A stretch of DNA of 64,000 nucleotides from a virus, in the IMG/VR virus record IMGVR_UViG_3300024264_000013, positions 1-64,000 of that record, one strand, 5' to 3'. The notes beneath the pieces are model-generated. The model made no database searches, had not been told where the DNA came from, and was given only the letters and a program-made list of their open reading frames with translations. Made by a program: the position numbers and the translations under genes. This document shows positions 15,760-25,600 of the stretch, piece by piece; the stretch's first letter is position 1, and each line of letters begins with the position of its first letter.

Positions 15760-16098
15760 ATGGCCATAGCATCTACAGCAATAGCAAATACTGACACAGA
15801 CCTGCTACTTGTCCCAGGCGGCAAATCTTATGCTGTTTTGACAATTATGGTTTGTAATACTGACACACCAAATCCAGTTCATCAAGAACATGGAATAACA
15901 AATTTTGATTTACATCTTGTAGCAAACGGAGATGCAAAGTCAGATACTAATAAAGTGATTAATTCTTTACAATTACCTGCAGGTGAAACATTTACATTTG
16001 ACAGTGAAAAGATTGTTTTAGAAGCAGGCGATAAAATTGTAGCACTTGGTGAATCCCCTACAAACTTAGTTGCAACAGTAAGTTTCTTGGAAGTGTAA
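15760..16098 (+). CDS. Small beta-sandwich-like fibre-region protein, 112 aa
   Basis: A compact, predicted all-beta protein (MAIASTAIANTDTDLLLVPG at the start). Its pattern (V/Y-x-V-P, an N-containing central strand, LPAGETFTFDSEKIVLEAGD, final VSFLEV) is echoed in the proteins at 27563 and 38670, which also sit between fibre genes. The three are probably distant paralogues forming a small tail-fibre accessory or head/tail decoration. No catalytic motif is visible. The next ATG begins one base after its stop. Confidence 0.7.
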   Translation: MAIASTAIANTDTDLLLVPGGKSYAVLTIMVCNTDTPNPVHQEHGITNFDLHLVANGDAKSDTNKVINSLQLPAGETFTFDSEKIVLEAGDKIVALGESPTNLVATVSFLEV

Positions 16099-16099
16099 T

Positions 16100-16600
16100 A
16101 TGAGATTAATAAAAGCACAAAGTACTAATTTAAGAAGTATACAAGGTACTGGAATTAAATATGATATCAACGGATTTAACCGAATGGGCGGTGAAACAGG
16201 CATAGTAGTTCCACTAGGTACTACTGCTCAAAGACCTATATTCCCAGAAAACGGTGTAATGAGATATAACACAGACCTTGAGGCTTTTGAAATTTATGCA
16301 GATGGTGTTTGGGGTGAAGTACGTAAAAAAGAACCAACTGAGATTGTGCAACAAAATTTAGGAAACGGTGATGCTAGTGAAACAATATTTGGACCATTAG
16401 TAAACGGAGATATTAATTTTCCAGCACCAGCATCAGCAAGAAATTTATTGGTGTTTATTGAAAACGTGTTCCAAATAGCAACAACAAACTATACATTAAT
16501 CCAAAATCCAGCAGGAAAAGCAGAAGGCTGGTATATATCATTTAGTAGTGCCCCTGACGTAGGCAAGCCGGTTACAGTATTACATAATTTTGATAAATAA
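16100..16600 (+). CDS. Fibre-tip-like protein, 166 aa
   Basis: The motif VPLGTTAQRPIFPENGVMRY then NTDLEAFEIYADGVWGEV (residues ~37-75) is the same TxQRPxxPExGMxRYNxxxxxxExYxxGxW unit that ends the giant fibres at 17617 and 22678. The C-terminal half (PASARNLLVFIENVFQIATT, then NYTLIQNPAGKAEGWYISFS) is another beta domain common in phage fibre proteins. It is therefore probably a short fibre or fibre-cap protein. Its stop codon overlaps a late-promoter-like element for the next gene. Confidence 0.7.
   Translation: MRLIKAQSTNLRSIQGTGIKYDINGFNRMGGETGIVVPLGTTAQRPIFPENGVMRYNTDLEAFEIYADGVWGEVRKKEPTEIVQQNLGNGDASETIFGPLVNGDINFPAPASARNLLVFIENVFQIATTNYTLIQNPAGKAEGWYISFSSAPDVGKPVTVLHNFDK
16593..16600 (+). 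promoter_or_regulatory. Late-promoter-like element ATAAATAA
   Basis: GATAAATAA overlaps the preceding stop codon, 20 nt before the ATG at 16621, with AGGAG between them. Likely a local late promoter for the cysteine-rich protein. Confidence 0.5.
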
Positions 16601-16620
16601 AATTACTAGGAGAACAAAGA

Positions 16621-17577
16621 ATGGCATCGTTAAAATCATTACTAGGAAGTAGAAACTTTACTCAAGATGAAGGTAACCTTGAAAAAGGTAGAATTTATTC
16701 ATATATGAACGGTCAAATGTACAGTAAACTGTGTAATGGCTTTTGTTTCATTGCACCCGGTAACGGTGTAGCAACTATCGATTCATGGGGAGCAGGTGGC
16801 TCAGGCGCAAGAATGTGTTGTTGTGGTGGAGGACTACCAGGTAATTCAGCGGCATATACACGTAAGAAACACAGTATGTCCAGCGGACAAAGAGTTTGTG
16901 GATGTATTGGTAAATCATGCGGTAATGCTAGTTCATTATGTTTTAGAGGCTGTTCAGAACCTACAATGTATTGCTGGTTTAGTTCAGGTAGTAATGGTTG
17001 TGTTTGTTCAGAAGGTGGTAGAGGCGGAACAAGTTTTTGTTCAACTTCTCCAAGTTTATATTGCTGTTATAGAGCAAATGGTTTTTGTGCAACAAACAGA
17101 GGACCAAACTGTGGTATAGTATGTAATCACTGTAGTGGTATGTTCTGTGCAAGATCATATGGTGGCGAAACTAACTGTTGTGGTATTACATCGTGTGCAA
17201 GTTTCTTAGGATGTTATCCACAATGTACATGTATGCACTATTATCATGTTTCAGTTCCAGCAGGTATTTTCTCAAAAGAAGGTCTTATGGTAACATATGG
17301 CACAGAAGAAAATAATCCATATTCACGTTGGTCAGGAATGGGCGCACACCAATTTAGTTTAGCATTAAATGCGGCAAGTAGAAATCCATCAAGAGGTGTT
17401 TATCACGGTAGTTGTTGGATGGGTAACAGAGCATGTCAGTGTTACGAGCAATTAGGTTGTGGACACTTTGTACCATACGGAACAGGCGGAATGGCGGCTA
17501 ACCCATGTCCAGGTGTTAGAGATCACGGCTGGCGCGGCGGCGACGGTGCTGTACGTATTAAATTCGTCGAAGGTTAA
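16621..17577 (+). CDS. Cysteine-rich glycine-rich adhesin-like protein, copy 1, 318 aa
   Basis: About 32 cysteines in 318 residues (10%), many in CC, CCC and CxC groups, on a scaffold resembling the phage glycine-rich tail-tip domain: IDSWGAGGSGARMCCCGGG, then PGNSAAYTRK, and a C-terminal GVRDHGWRGGDGAVRIKFVE. Typical domains of this type use long Gly runs where this protein has Cys-Gly. Two paralogues of identical length lie at 39359 and 40332. No signal peptide. The cysteines could form a disulphide net or bind metal. As a fibre-tip receptor binder it would be an adhesin (inference from the glycine-rich family). Confidence 0.75.
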   Translation: MASLKSLLGSRNFTQDEGNLEKGRIYSYMNGQMYSKLCNGFCFIAPGNGVATIDSWGAGGSGARMCCCGGGLPGNSAAYTRKKHSMSSGQRVCGCIGKSCGNASSLCFRGCSEPTMYCWFSSGSNGCVCSEGGRGGTSFCSTSPSLYCCYRANGFCATNRGPNCGIVCNHCSGMFCARSYGGETNCCGITSCASFLGCYPQCTCMHYYHVSVPAGIFSKEGLMVTYGTEENNPYSRWSGMGAHQFSLALNAASRNPSRGVYHGSCWMGNRACQCYEQLGCGHFVPYGTGGMAANPCPGVRDHGWRGGDGAVRIKFVEG

Positions 17578-17591
17578 TCTAAAAAAATCAA

Positions 17592-17599
17592 ATAAATAC
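17592..17599 (+). promoter_or_regulatory. Late promoter ATAAATAC
   Basis: AATAAATACTGTG lies 18 nt before the GTG start at 17617, with CAGGAG between. Matches the late consensus. Confidence 0.6.
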
Positions 17600-17616
17600 T
17601 GTGTCAGGAGAATTAA

Positions 17617-20600
17617 GTGGCACAAGTAGGTAGAATATCTGGACCGTTATTAACGGCAAATCTAGAACGTCAAGGCAAAGATTTAGACTTTAGAAATCTT
17701 CAAGCCAGTACTCCCATAATTAAACTAAAAGTTGATACCAATCGAATTGGTGTCAATACAACGTCTCCGGCATTTGATTTAGATGTCAACGACACAATAT
17801 CGGCTACTTTTTTAACTACTTTATCTGCAAGTCTAGGCAATTTTACTATATCTAACAATGATATAAATGCACTAACTGGATCTATTAATTTTAAAAATGA
17901 TGTGCGTTCTAGTGGTATTGCTACTCAGCAATTATTGTTTAGAGATAATACTATTAGTTCTTATGTAACTGATGCTGATATAAATCTTTTACCTAATGGA
18001 ACAGGCACAATAGAATTGCAAGGCGATACTAATGTTACTGGTAACTTAAACGCAACAGGTAACATTACCTTAGACGGTAATATAATTTTTGGTGATAGTA
18101 CTACAGACAGTGTAACACTAAACGCAGATGTTGCAAGTAATATTATTCCGGATGTAGATAATACCTATAACTTAGGATCAATATCTAATAAATGGGATCA
18201 AATTAACTTTGGTACTATGGAAATCCAAACAATACTCGGTAATAGTATATCTCTTGAAAATGGCCTAATAGATATAACTGAACGCCAAGGTAATATTTTT
18301 TATGTAGACAAAAATGGTAATGATTCAAATGTAGGAGATCATCCTAACGGTGCATTCCTTACATTAACAAGAGCATTAAGTTTTGCAGATGCAAGTATTC
18401 AAGGCCCTGTAGTCATACATTTATCGCCTGGAGAATACGAAGAAGCATTTCCGTTAACAGTACCTTCAAATGTAACCATTATTGGTGAAGATATTCGTAA
18501 CACAGTTATAAAACCTACACTAGCAACAAATACTGCAAATGCTTTTTTAGTTGACGGCGAAGTTACAATAGAAAATTTAACAATTAAAGACTTTTACAGT
18601 CCGGGATATGCGTTTGCATTCAAAACAAATGCAACAGTAACTTCACGTAGTCCTTATATTAGAAATGTTTCAGTTATTACAAAAGGAAGTGTTACAAGTG
18701 CAACGGATCCTAATGGTTACGATCAAGGAGATGCTGGTAAAGGTGTTTTAGTAGACGGAGCAAGTGTAACTAGTTCAAGTCAAGAAGCAAGTATGTTATT
18801 CCACAGTGTAACATTTATCACACCGGGAGTTGAAAGTGTTAAGTTAACAAATGGTGTAAGAGTTGAATGGTTAAACAGTTTTGTTTATTTTGCACAACAA
18901 GGTATATTACTTGAAAGAGGATCAACAGGACATCTAAGCACAGACGGTTCTACTATACAATATGGTGCTGAAATACGTTGCATAGGTAGTGCAAATGTTT
19001 ATGGTGATTTTGGAATAAAAGCAGACGGTGCAGGCACAAATGCATATTTGGTAAATCATAATTTTACCTATATAGGCACAGGAAAAAGTACAGCAAATGA
19101 CGATACTCTATCGATACATGCAAATGAAGTTGTAGAAATAAATTCAGGCAGAGTAAATTATACAACTGTAGATGAACAAGGAAATTTTAGAGTTGGTACT
19201 GCACTTTTTGTAAATCAAGAAACAGGTAAAACTGAAATACAATCTGCAAGCATTGATTTTAGTAATACAGATTCATTAACTATAGTAACAGGAGGTTCAA
19301 CAGTAACCATAGATGATACTAGAGTTAGAACAGATTTTATAAGACTAAGAGATAATAAACTTGAAACTTTAGTTGGCAATTTAAAAATAGATTCAGCATT
19401 AAACACAGTTAATATTAATGCAAATACAAATATTACAGGTAATTTAGATACTACAGGAAACACAACTATAACAGGATCGTTGGTTAGTTTAGGTGACGCA
19501 GACACAGATAATATTAGTTTCAATAGTGATGTAACATCAGGCATGACGCCGAATGTAAATTCTGCTTATGATCTAGGATCAACAACAAAAAGTTGGAGGA
19601 CTGTGTTTGCTGAAAAATTAACAACTGATATATTTGACGTAGAAGGTAATAGATTTACAACAAAAGATTCTAATGCAGATTTAGTATTAGAAGCAAGCGG
19701 AACAGGTAAAGTAAAGTTTGGTAGTCTAACAACAGGACAAGCATTTACTCAAACAGGTGTTAGTACATTAGACAGCGGCGATATAAACTCTAATGCTATT
19801 GTTACAGACAATATTAATATTAGTTTAAACAGTACTTTAAATAATGTAACTACTACTACATTAAATGCAAACGGTGTTGCAAATTTTGATAGTGTAGGAT
19901 TTGTAGGAAATAGAATTACCACAAACGAAAGTGATGCAAATTTAGAGTTACAACCATCAGGCACTGGTATAGTTAGAATACCTGGCAATGTTCTTGTTGA
20001 AAATACAATCATGGCGCCAAATGCAAACTATAGTTTTGCAAGTGCTACTATGACAACAACAAGTGGTGAAAAACTTGTTACTGATAATTTAAACTTAGAA
20101 CAAATGATCACAGGTGATATTTTATTTGAAGGTAATGTAATCACTACAAGAAGTTCTAATACCGACTTAGAATTTAGATCAACAGGAACAGGCACTGTAG
20201 ATATACAAGAAAATGTTGAAGTAGGACAAAGCATTTCTGTTAATACTATTTCAGGAGTTGCTCCTAATATTACTGCAACTGACATTACAGCAAACTTTGC
20301 AACTGTAAACACATTCTTTAGTGCTCAATCTGCTATAGTTGGTTCTATTAGTTTAGCAGGTAATAGAATACAAACTATTGAAAGTAATGCGGATTTAGAG
20401 TTTGATGCAAGCGGAACAGGCCAAATTATCCTAGACGAAAATGTTATAATACCAAATCTTACTGTAGACGGAAATACAAATATTACTATTTCTACTGCAC
20501 CTTCTGCTACATTTGATAATGCTACAATTACAAATAACGTTATTGCTCCTAGTAGAATTACTATGGAAGGTGTACAAATTTTTGGAAACAAAATACAAAC

Positions 20601-22536
20601 AAAATCTTCTGACAGTGATTTAGATTTACGTGCAAGCGGAACTGGTGCTATACGTTTTAAAGAAGATACAAATATATCTCAAAATTTAACAGTAAATGGT
20701 ACACTTACTGCACACAATATAGGCATTGCAGGAGATGTTGATCTTAATGAGTTAGAAACAGACGGAAATATAGAATTTAATGACAATTATGTAACAACGA
20801 CTGCATCAAATAGTAACTTAGAACTTAGAACATCAGGTGGTGCATTTATAGATTTACAAGGTATAAAAGTTAGAGACAATGTAATACAAACAACTTCCGC
20901 AGATATTTTACTTGATCCTACTGATGTTCTTGAAGTTAATGGAACAGGAAGTGTTGTTTTACCAAACAGTACTGTGTCAGGATCTCCAGACCCAGAATAC
21001 AACAATGGCGCTTTTAGTAATGTTACAGGCGACGGTAGTGATTTCTTTAAACGTGAAGTTACAGTTAACGGTGTAAGAATTATAGCGGCAGGCACAATTG
21101 GAGGACAAACAGCAGTTCCTGATTCGTTTGTTGAAAAAGTAGCACGTATGTTTGAATTATTCTTAGATAAGGATGCCGCAGGCATTAATGAATCTGCACA
21201 AAGAACTGTAATTAAAACATTAAGCGGAGATGCAGGCACGTATCATGCGGCAGTTGGACCAACACTACAACGAGTAGCAAGAGGTGCTGGCGCAGATTAT
21301 ACTCCAAACTTCTTAAGTGACCCGGGTATTATTAGTTGGAACTTAACTAACTTGTTTGATACTCACGTACATAATGACATGGTGTGGTACTTAAATTCAA
21401 CAGGTGGAGCACCAGGCGATGGCGATCAAGATGCACAAGAAGTTATTGAACACGTATTCCATACACTACACATGCACGGCCTTGACGCAGTGTCATTAAA
21501 AATGTATCCTTATATTAGTGCAGACTGGGCAACTGGTCCATTGTATGCGGCTATGGAAGAAGCATACGATGCAGGCAAATGGGATTCATCAGGATATGGT
21601 GGAAATGCTTGGAAGACTAATGGAGATGCATTTGAAGTAGCGGCAAAAGAATATTTGTTCCTGTTAAACTTTGGTATGTTTGAATACTCAAGTCTATGGG
21701 ACGGCGGAAGCCTTGCTCCTGAGTGGACAGACGATATGCGTACACAGTCTGGCATACAAGCAAATAACCCATTAGGTTATGCATTACATAATACATATAT
21801 TGCTCCTGTTATTAGTAAGCCTTCATTGACAACAATTAGAAGCATATTCCAAGACGGCGACACAGGCAATCCTACACTAGCAGGTGCATCAGGATATGTA
21901 GTAGACAACTACACTCCAATATTTTCAAATAATATTGGTGCTGTGCAATATAATTCAGATGTTAATCAAATAGTAGGACTTACAAATTCTGTAAAAAGAG
22001 TATTAGGTCCCGGATTATATAGTGATGATTTACAAACATTTGTTAATCCAAACCCCAACAACACAATAGAATTTACCGCACAAGGTGTCAATAGTATGAC
22101 AACATCTTATGGCGCAACTACAATGAATCGTATTGAATTAAGTGGTATAGACATTGATGGAAATACATTGTCTACAAATATTACAAACAGTGATTTAATA
22201 CTTTTACCGGAAATAGGACAAGGTAAAGCACAGTTTGAAGATTTACATATACTCGACAGCACAATTACTAATACGTCAGGCGGCGCGGCAAGTATAGGAT
22301 ACACAGACAACGGATATGTTAAATTCAATCAAACTACTGCAATGAGAATACCTGCAGGAACATCAGTACAACGAATAGCAACTCCTGAAGTTGGCACAAC
22401 ACGATGGAATGTTGCTTTAGGAAACTTAGAAGTGTACGGAGTTAGTGGTTGGACAGATGCTTCAGGATCTGGAGCCACAGTTAGTGCCACTGAAATGGAC
22501 GAGATAATGAATGAATTTATTCTTATCTTTGGCTAA
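17617..22536 (+). CDS. Giant tail fibre with beta-helix and His-rich inserted domain, 1639 aa
   Basis: GTG start with AGGAG. N-terminal module GRISGPLLTANLERQGKDLD is shared with the fibre at 22678 and is probably the attachment end. Residues ~225-530 form a right-handed beta-helix-like domain (IFYVDKNGNDSNVGDHPNG; VVIHLSPGEYEEAFPLTVPS). Residues ~590-1120 carry many copies of the NxIxTxxSNxDLxLxAxGTG fibre repeat. An unusual inserted domain spans ~1145-1415 and includes DTHVHNDMVWYLNS and EHVFHTLHMHGLDA. The C-terminus resembles a trimeric fibre tip (RWNVALGNLEVYGVSGW). Likely a receptor-binding long fibre; the inserted domain could be enzymatic, but no known active site is proven. Confidence 0.85.
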   Translation: MAQVGRISGPLLTANLERQGKDLDFRNLQASTPIIKLKVDTNRIGVNTTSPAFDLDVNDTISATFLTTLSASLGNFTISNNDINALTGSINFKNDVRSSGIATQQLLFRDNTISSYVTDADINLLPNGTGTIELQGDTNVTGNLNATGNITLDGNIIFGDSTTDSVTLNADVASNIIPDVDNTYNLGSISNKWDQINFGTMEIQTILGNSISLENGLIDITERQGNIFYVDKNGNDSNVGDHPNGAFLTLTRALSFADASIQGPVVIHLSPGEYEEAFPLTVPSNVTIIGEDIRNTVIKPTLATNTANAFLVDGEVTIENLTIKDFYSPGYAFAFKTNATVTSRSPYIRNVSVITKGSVTSATDPNGYDQGDAGKGVLVDGASVTSSSQEASMLFHSVTFITPGVESVKLTNGVRVEWLNSFVYFAQQGILLERGSTGHLSTDGSTIQYGAEIRCIGSANVYGDFGIKADGAGTNAYLVNHNFTYIGTGKSTANDDTLSIHANEVVEINSGRVNYTTVDEQGNFRVGTALFVNQETGKTEIQSASIDFSNTDSLTIVTGGSTVTIDDTRVRTDFIRLRDNKLETLVGNLKIDSALNTVNINANTNITGNLDTTGNTTITGSLVSLGDADTDNISFNSDVTSGMTPNVNSAYDLGSTTKSWRTVFAEKLTTDIFDVEGNRFTTKDSNADLVLEASGTGKVKFGSLTTGQAFTQTGVSTLDSGDINSNAIVTDNINISLNSTLNNVTTTTLNANGVANFDSVGFVGNRITTNESDANLELQPSGTGIVRIPGNVLVENTIMAPNANYSFASATMTTTSGEKLVTDNLNLEQMITGDILFEGNVITTRSSNTDLEFRSTGTGTVDIQENVEVGQSISVNTISGVAPNITATDITANFATVNTFFSAQSAIVGSISLAGNRIQTIESNADLEFDASGTGQIILDENVIIPNLTVDGNTNITISTAPSATFDNATITNNVIAPSRITMEGVQIFGNKIQTKSSDSDLDLRASGTGAIRFKEDTNISQNLTVNGTLTAHNIGIAGDVDLNELETDGNIEFNDNYVTTTASNSNLELRTSGGAFIDLQGIKVRDNVIQTTSADILLDPTDVLEVNGTGSVVLPNSTVSGSPDPEYNNGAFSNVTGDGSDFFKREVTVNGVRIIAAGTIGGQTAVPDSFVEKVARMFELFLDKDAAGINESAQRTVIKTLSGDAGTYHAAVGPTLQRVARGAGADYTPNFLSDPGIISWNLTNLFDTHVHNDMVWYLNSTGGAPGDGDQDAQEVIEHVFHTLHMHGLDAVSLKMYPYISADWATGPLYAAMEEAYDAGKWDSSGYGGNAWKTNGDAFEVAAKEYLFLLNFGMFEYSSLWDGGSLAPEWTDDMRTQSGIQANNPLGYALHNTYIAPVISKPSLTTIRSIFQDGDTGNPTLAGASGYVVDNYTPIFSNNIGAVQYNSDVNQIVGLTNSVKRVLGPGLYSDDLQTFVNPNPNNTIEFTAQGVNSMTTSYGATTMNRIELSGIDIDGNTLSTNITNSDLILLPEIGQGKAQFEDLHILDSTITNTSGGAASIGYTDNGYVKFNQTTAMRIPAGTSVQRIATPEVGTTRWNVALGNLEVYGVSGWTDASGSGATVSATEMDEIMNEFILIFG

Positions 22537-22677
22537 CTAAGTCATTATATTATCTACATTCACATAAATACAATATAACAAAAGAATCAGACCTAAAATT
22601 CTTTCGTTATTAATACTGTGGTCAACCCGCAATGCAAGGTGGTTGGAGGGACAAGATCCCCGTGTTAAGGAGTAGAG
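22537..22677 (+). promoter_or_regulatory. Late promoter (22564-22571) and structured leader
   Basis: ATAAATAC at 22564-22571 lies 106 nt before the ATG at 22678. The leader holds AAAGAAT/ATTCTTT arms (about 22581-22605) and a GC-richer segment GGTCAACC...GGTGGTTGG. AAGGAG precedes the start. The long leader is unusual for this genome. Confidence 0.55.
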
Positions 22678-25600
22678 ATGGCAATAGGTCGCATATCCGG
22701 TCCGCTCTTAAAGTCAAATCTCATTAGAAATGGGATAGACCTGGCTTTTGAGACAGACCTTTTATACTTAGATGTAACTAACAATCGCATCGGTATTAAT
22801 ACAGCAACTCCAGAACACGATCTAGACGTTAACGGTACTATTAGAACTACAAATTTGTTGTTAGACAAACTAACAGCAGGTAGTATTACGATTGAAAATA
22901 ATGATATTACAAGTAGCACAGGAACTATTGATTTAGGTACTGCTGATCAAGTTGTATATCAAAATAAACTTGTAGTTGATAGTTTTGAAATTAACGACAA
23001 TACAATTAGAACAACAGATTCAAATGCAAACTTAGAACTAGATCCAAGTGGTACAGGAACTATTGAATTACTTGCAAATACTAACGTATCAGGAAATTTA
23101 CATGCAACTGGTAATATTAGTGCAGACGGAGACATTGTACTTGGTGATGCAGATACTGACAGTATTAATTTTAATGCAGAGATTGCAAGTAATATTATTC
23201 CAGACGGAGGCGGATCATTTACATTAGGCGAGGCTGGAAAAACATGGAGTACTGTATTTGCAAATACAGTAGACGGCCAAACTATAAATGCAAATCAAGT
23301 TAATATTGCAGGTATAAATTTAAATACAAGACATGCTAATACTTTATATGTTAGTGAAAACGGTAGTAATAATAACGCTGGTAATCATCCACAATCTCCT
23401 TACTTAACTGTTGAAAAAGCATTACAAAATGCTACATCAGGGGACACAGTTCACATTTATCCAGGTGAGTATCAAGAAAGACTTCCGCTAGTAGTTCCTG
23501 TAGGAGTTACAGTCAAAGGTCATAGTATGAGAAGTGTAACTATCAAACCTGATAGTGTTGACTCAGAAGATGTATTTCATCTCAATGGCGAAACAACTGT
23601 TGAAGATATAACAATCAAAGATTTTTACTATAACAGCGGAACTAATGTAGGACATGCATTTAGATTTGCACCTAGTTTTAAAGTAACATCACGTTCGCCT
23701 TATATTAGAAACATAACTGTTATTACAAAAGGTAGTGTAACAAATGCTAGTGATCCAAGAGGATTTAATCAAGGTGATGCAGGTAAAGGTGCATACTTAG
23801 ATGGTAGTGTTGCACATGCAGATTCAAAAGAAGCAAGTTGCTTATTTCATGCTGTAACATTTATTACACCAGGCGTTGATGCATTAACATTTACAAATGG
23901 TGTTAGAATAGAATGGCTAAACTCATTTACGTATTTTGCTAATAGAGGGTTTTATGCTGTTAACGGATCAACTGGTTTAAAAGGATCAGGAGAAACAGAA
24001 TTTAGAGTAAGTGACGTAGACGGATCATTTAGTGCGGGAGAAACTTTTGCAGTAAACAGTATTGACGGAAGTACTGTTATTGCTAGTGGCACTATTGATA
24101 GAGTTGATGCTGATGATAAATTTTATATTTCGGGCAACGTATCAGGTATAACAGAAGCAACAACACGTACTGCAAAAACAATTAAATTTAACGGCAATGC
24201 AAAATTACAAACTGGTAATAAAAAGTTTGGATCTGCAAGTGCAAATTTAGATGGAATAAACAGTTATCTAAGTGTAGGTGCTAATGACGATTTTGGATTT
24301 GGTACAGATGATTTTACATTAGAAGCATGGATTTACGCGGCATCTACTACAGGTGAGCAACCAATTTATGATCTACGTGCAGGAATTGCAACAGATACTG
24401 CACCTTACTTTTACTTAGATGGTACAACCTTAAAATATCAAGTCGGTAATGCTACTCCTGTAATAAGTGGCGGCACTATTACAGTTAATACATGGCACCA
24501 CATTGCTGTAAGTAAAATTAGTACAGGTACACGCATGTACTTGGATGGTAATCAAGTAGGTAGTACATATGTAGATAATAATGATTACGGTTTTACAAAA
24601 CCTGTGTTTATTGGTGCTAATTTTGATCTAGCAAATTATTTTACAGGTAATATTGATGATGTTAGAATTAGTAACAGTGCAAGATATTTAGATACAACAT
24701 ATACTGTTCCTACAATGCAAATTACTGGCGATAGTAATTGTGTACTATTAACACATTTAGATGGTGCAAATAATGCAACCACAGTTGAAGAAGATGTTAA
24801 GGTAAAACAAAACTTAACATTTAGTGGCGGAGCAACTGCTAACTTTATTGACTTATATAATACAACTGACTTTGGTGGCGAATTAAGATCAATAGGCTCA
24901 GCAAACGTTTATGGTACCAAAGGTGCAGTAGGCGACGGTACTGGTGTTATTATGTATCTAATAGGACATAACTTTGCATATATTGGTAATGGTAAAGAAG
25001 TTACTAATGACGAAACTACAGTAGTACAAGCAAACGAAGTTGAAGAATTAAACAATGCAAAAGTAAGATTTACAAGTGTTGACCACAAAGGTGATTTTAG
25101 AGTTGGTGATAATTTTTATGTTAATCAAGAAACAGGCGAAGTTGTATTTGATGCTGTTAACTTAAACATTACAACACCAGATGGTATTACATTTGGCACC
25201 GCCGGCAATGTAACATTTATTGATGGAACAAAAATTGAAACAGGCGACTTTAGATTAAGTGGAAACACTATTGAAACGCTTACACAAAACTTTGTTATTG
25301 ATAGTGCAACAAATATAGTTGACATTGAAGCAGATACTAATATTACAGGAAATTTAAGTGTTACTGGTAATTTTACACTAGGTGGTAATATTACAATAGG
25401 TGATGCAGATACTGATAGTGTTGAATTTGCTTCAGATATAAACAGTGATATTTTACCAAACACTGACAATACTTTTGATTTAGGTAGTACAAGCAAACGC
25501 TGGAAAAACATTTACACTAACAATTTTGACAACGGCAATTTAAAAATTGAAGGCAATAAAATATCAACACAAGATAGTGATAGTGATTTAGAACTAGTTG

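Noticed and set aside
19215-21239. Many minus-strand open frames opposite fibre genes
   Set aside because: Their hydrophobic repetitive sequence mirrors the antisense of the fibre repeats and lacks start signals.
21440-21480. HExxH-type zinc protease in EHVFHTLHMHGL
   Set aside because: The order is EH...H, not HExxH or HxxEH; a metal site remains possible, but a specific protease call is not supported.
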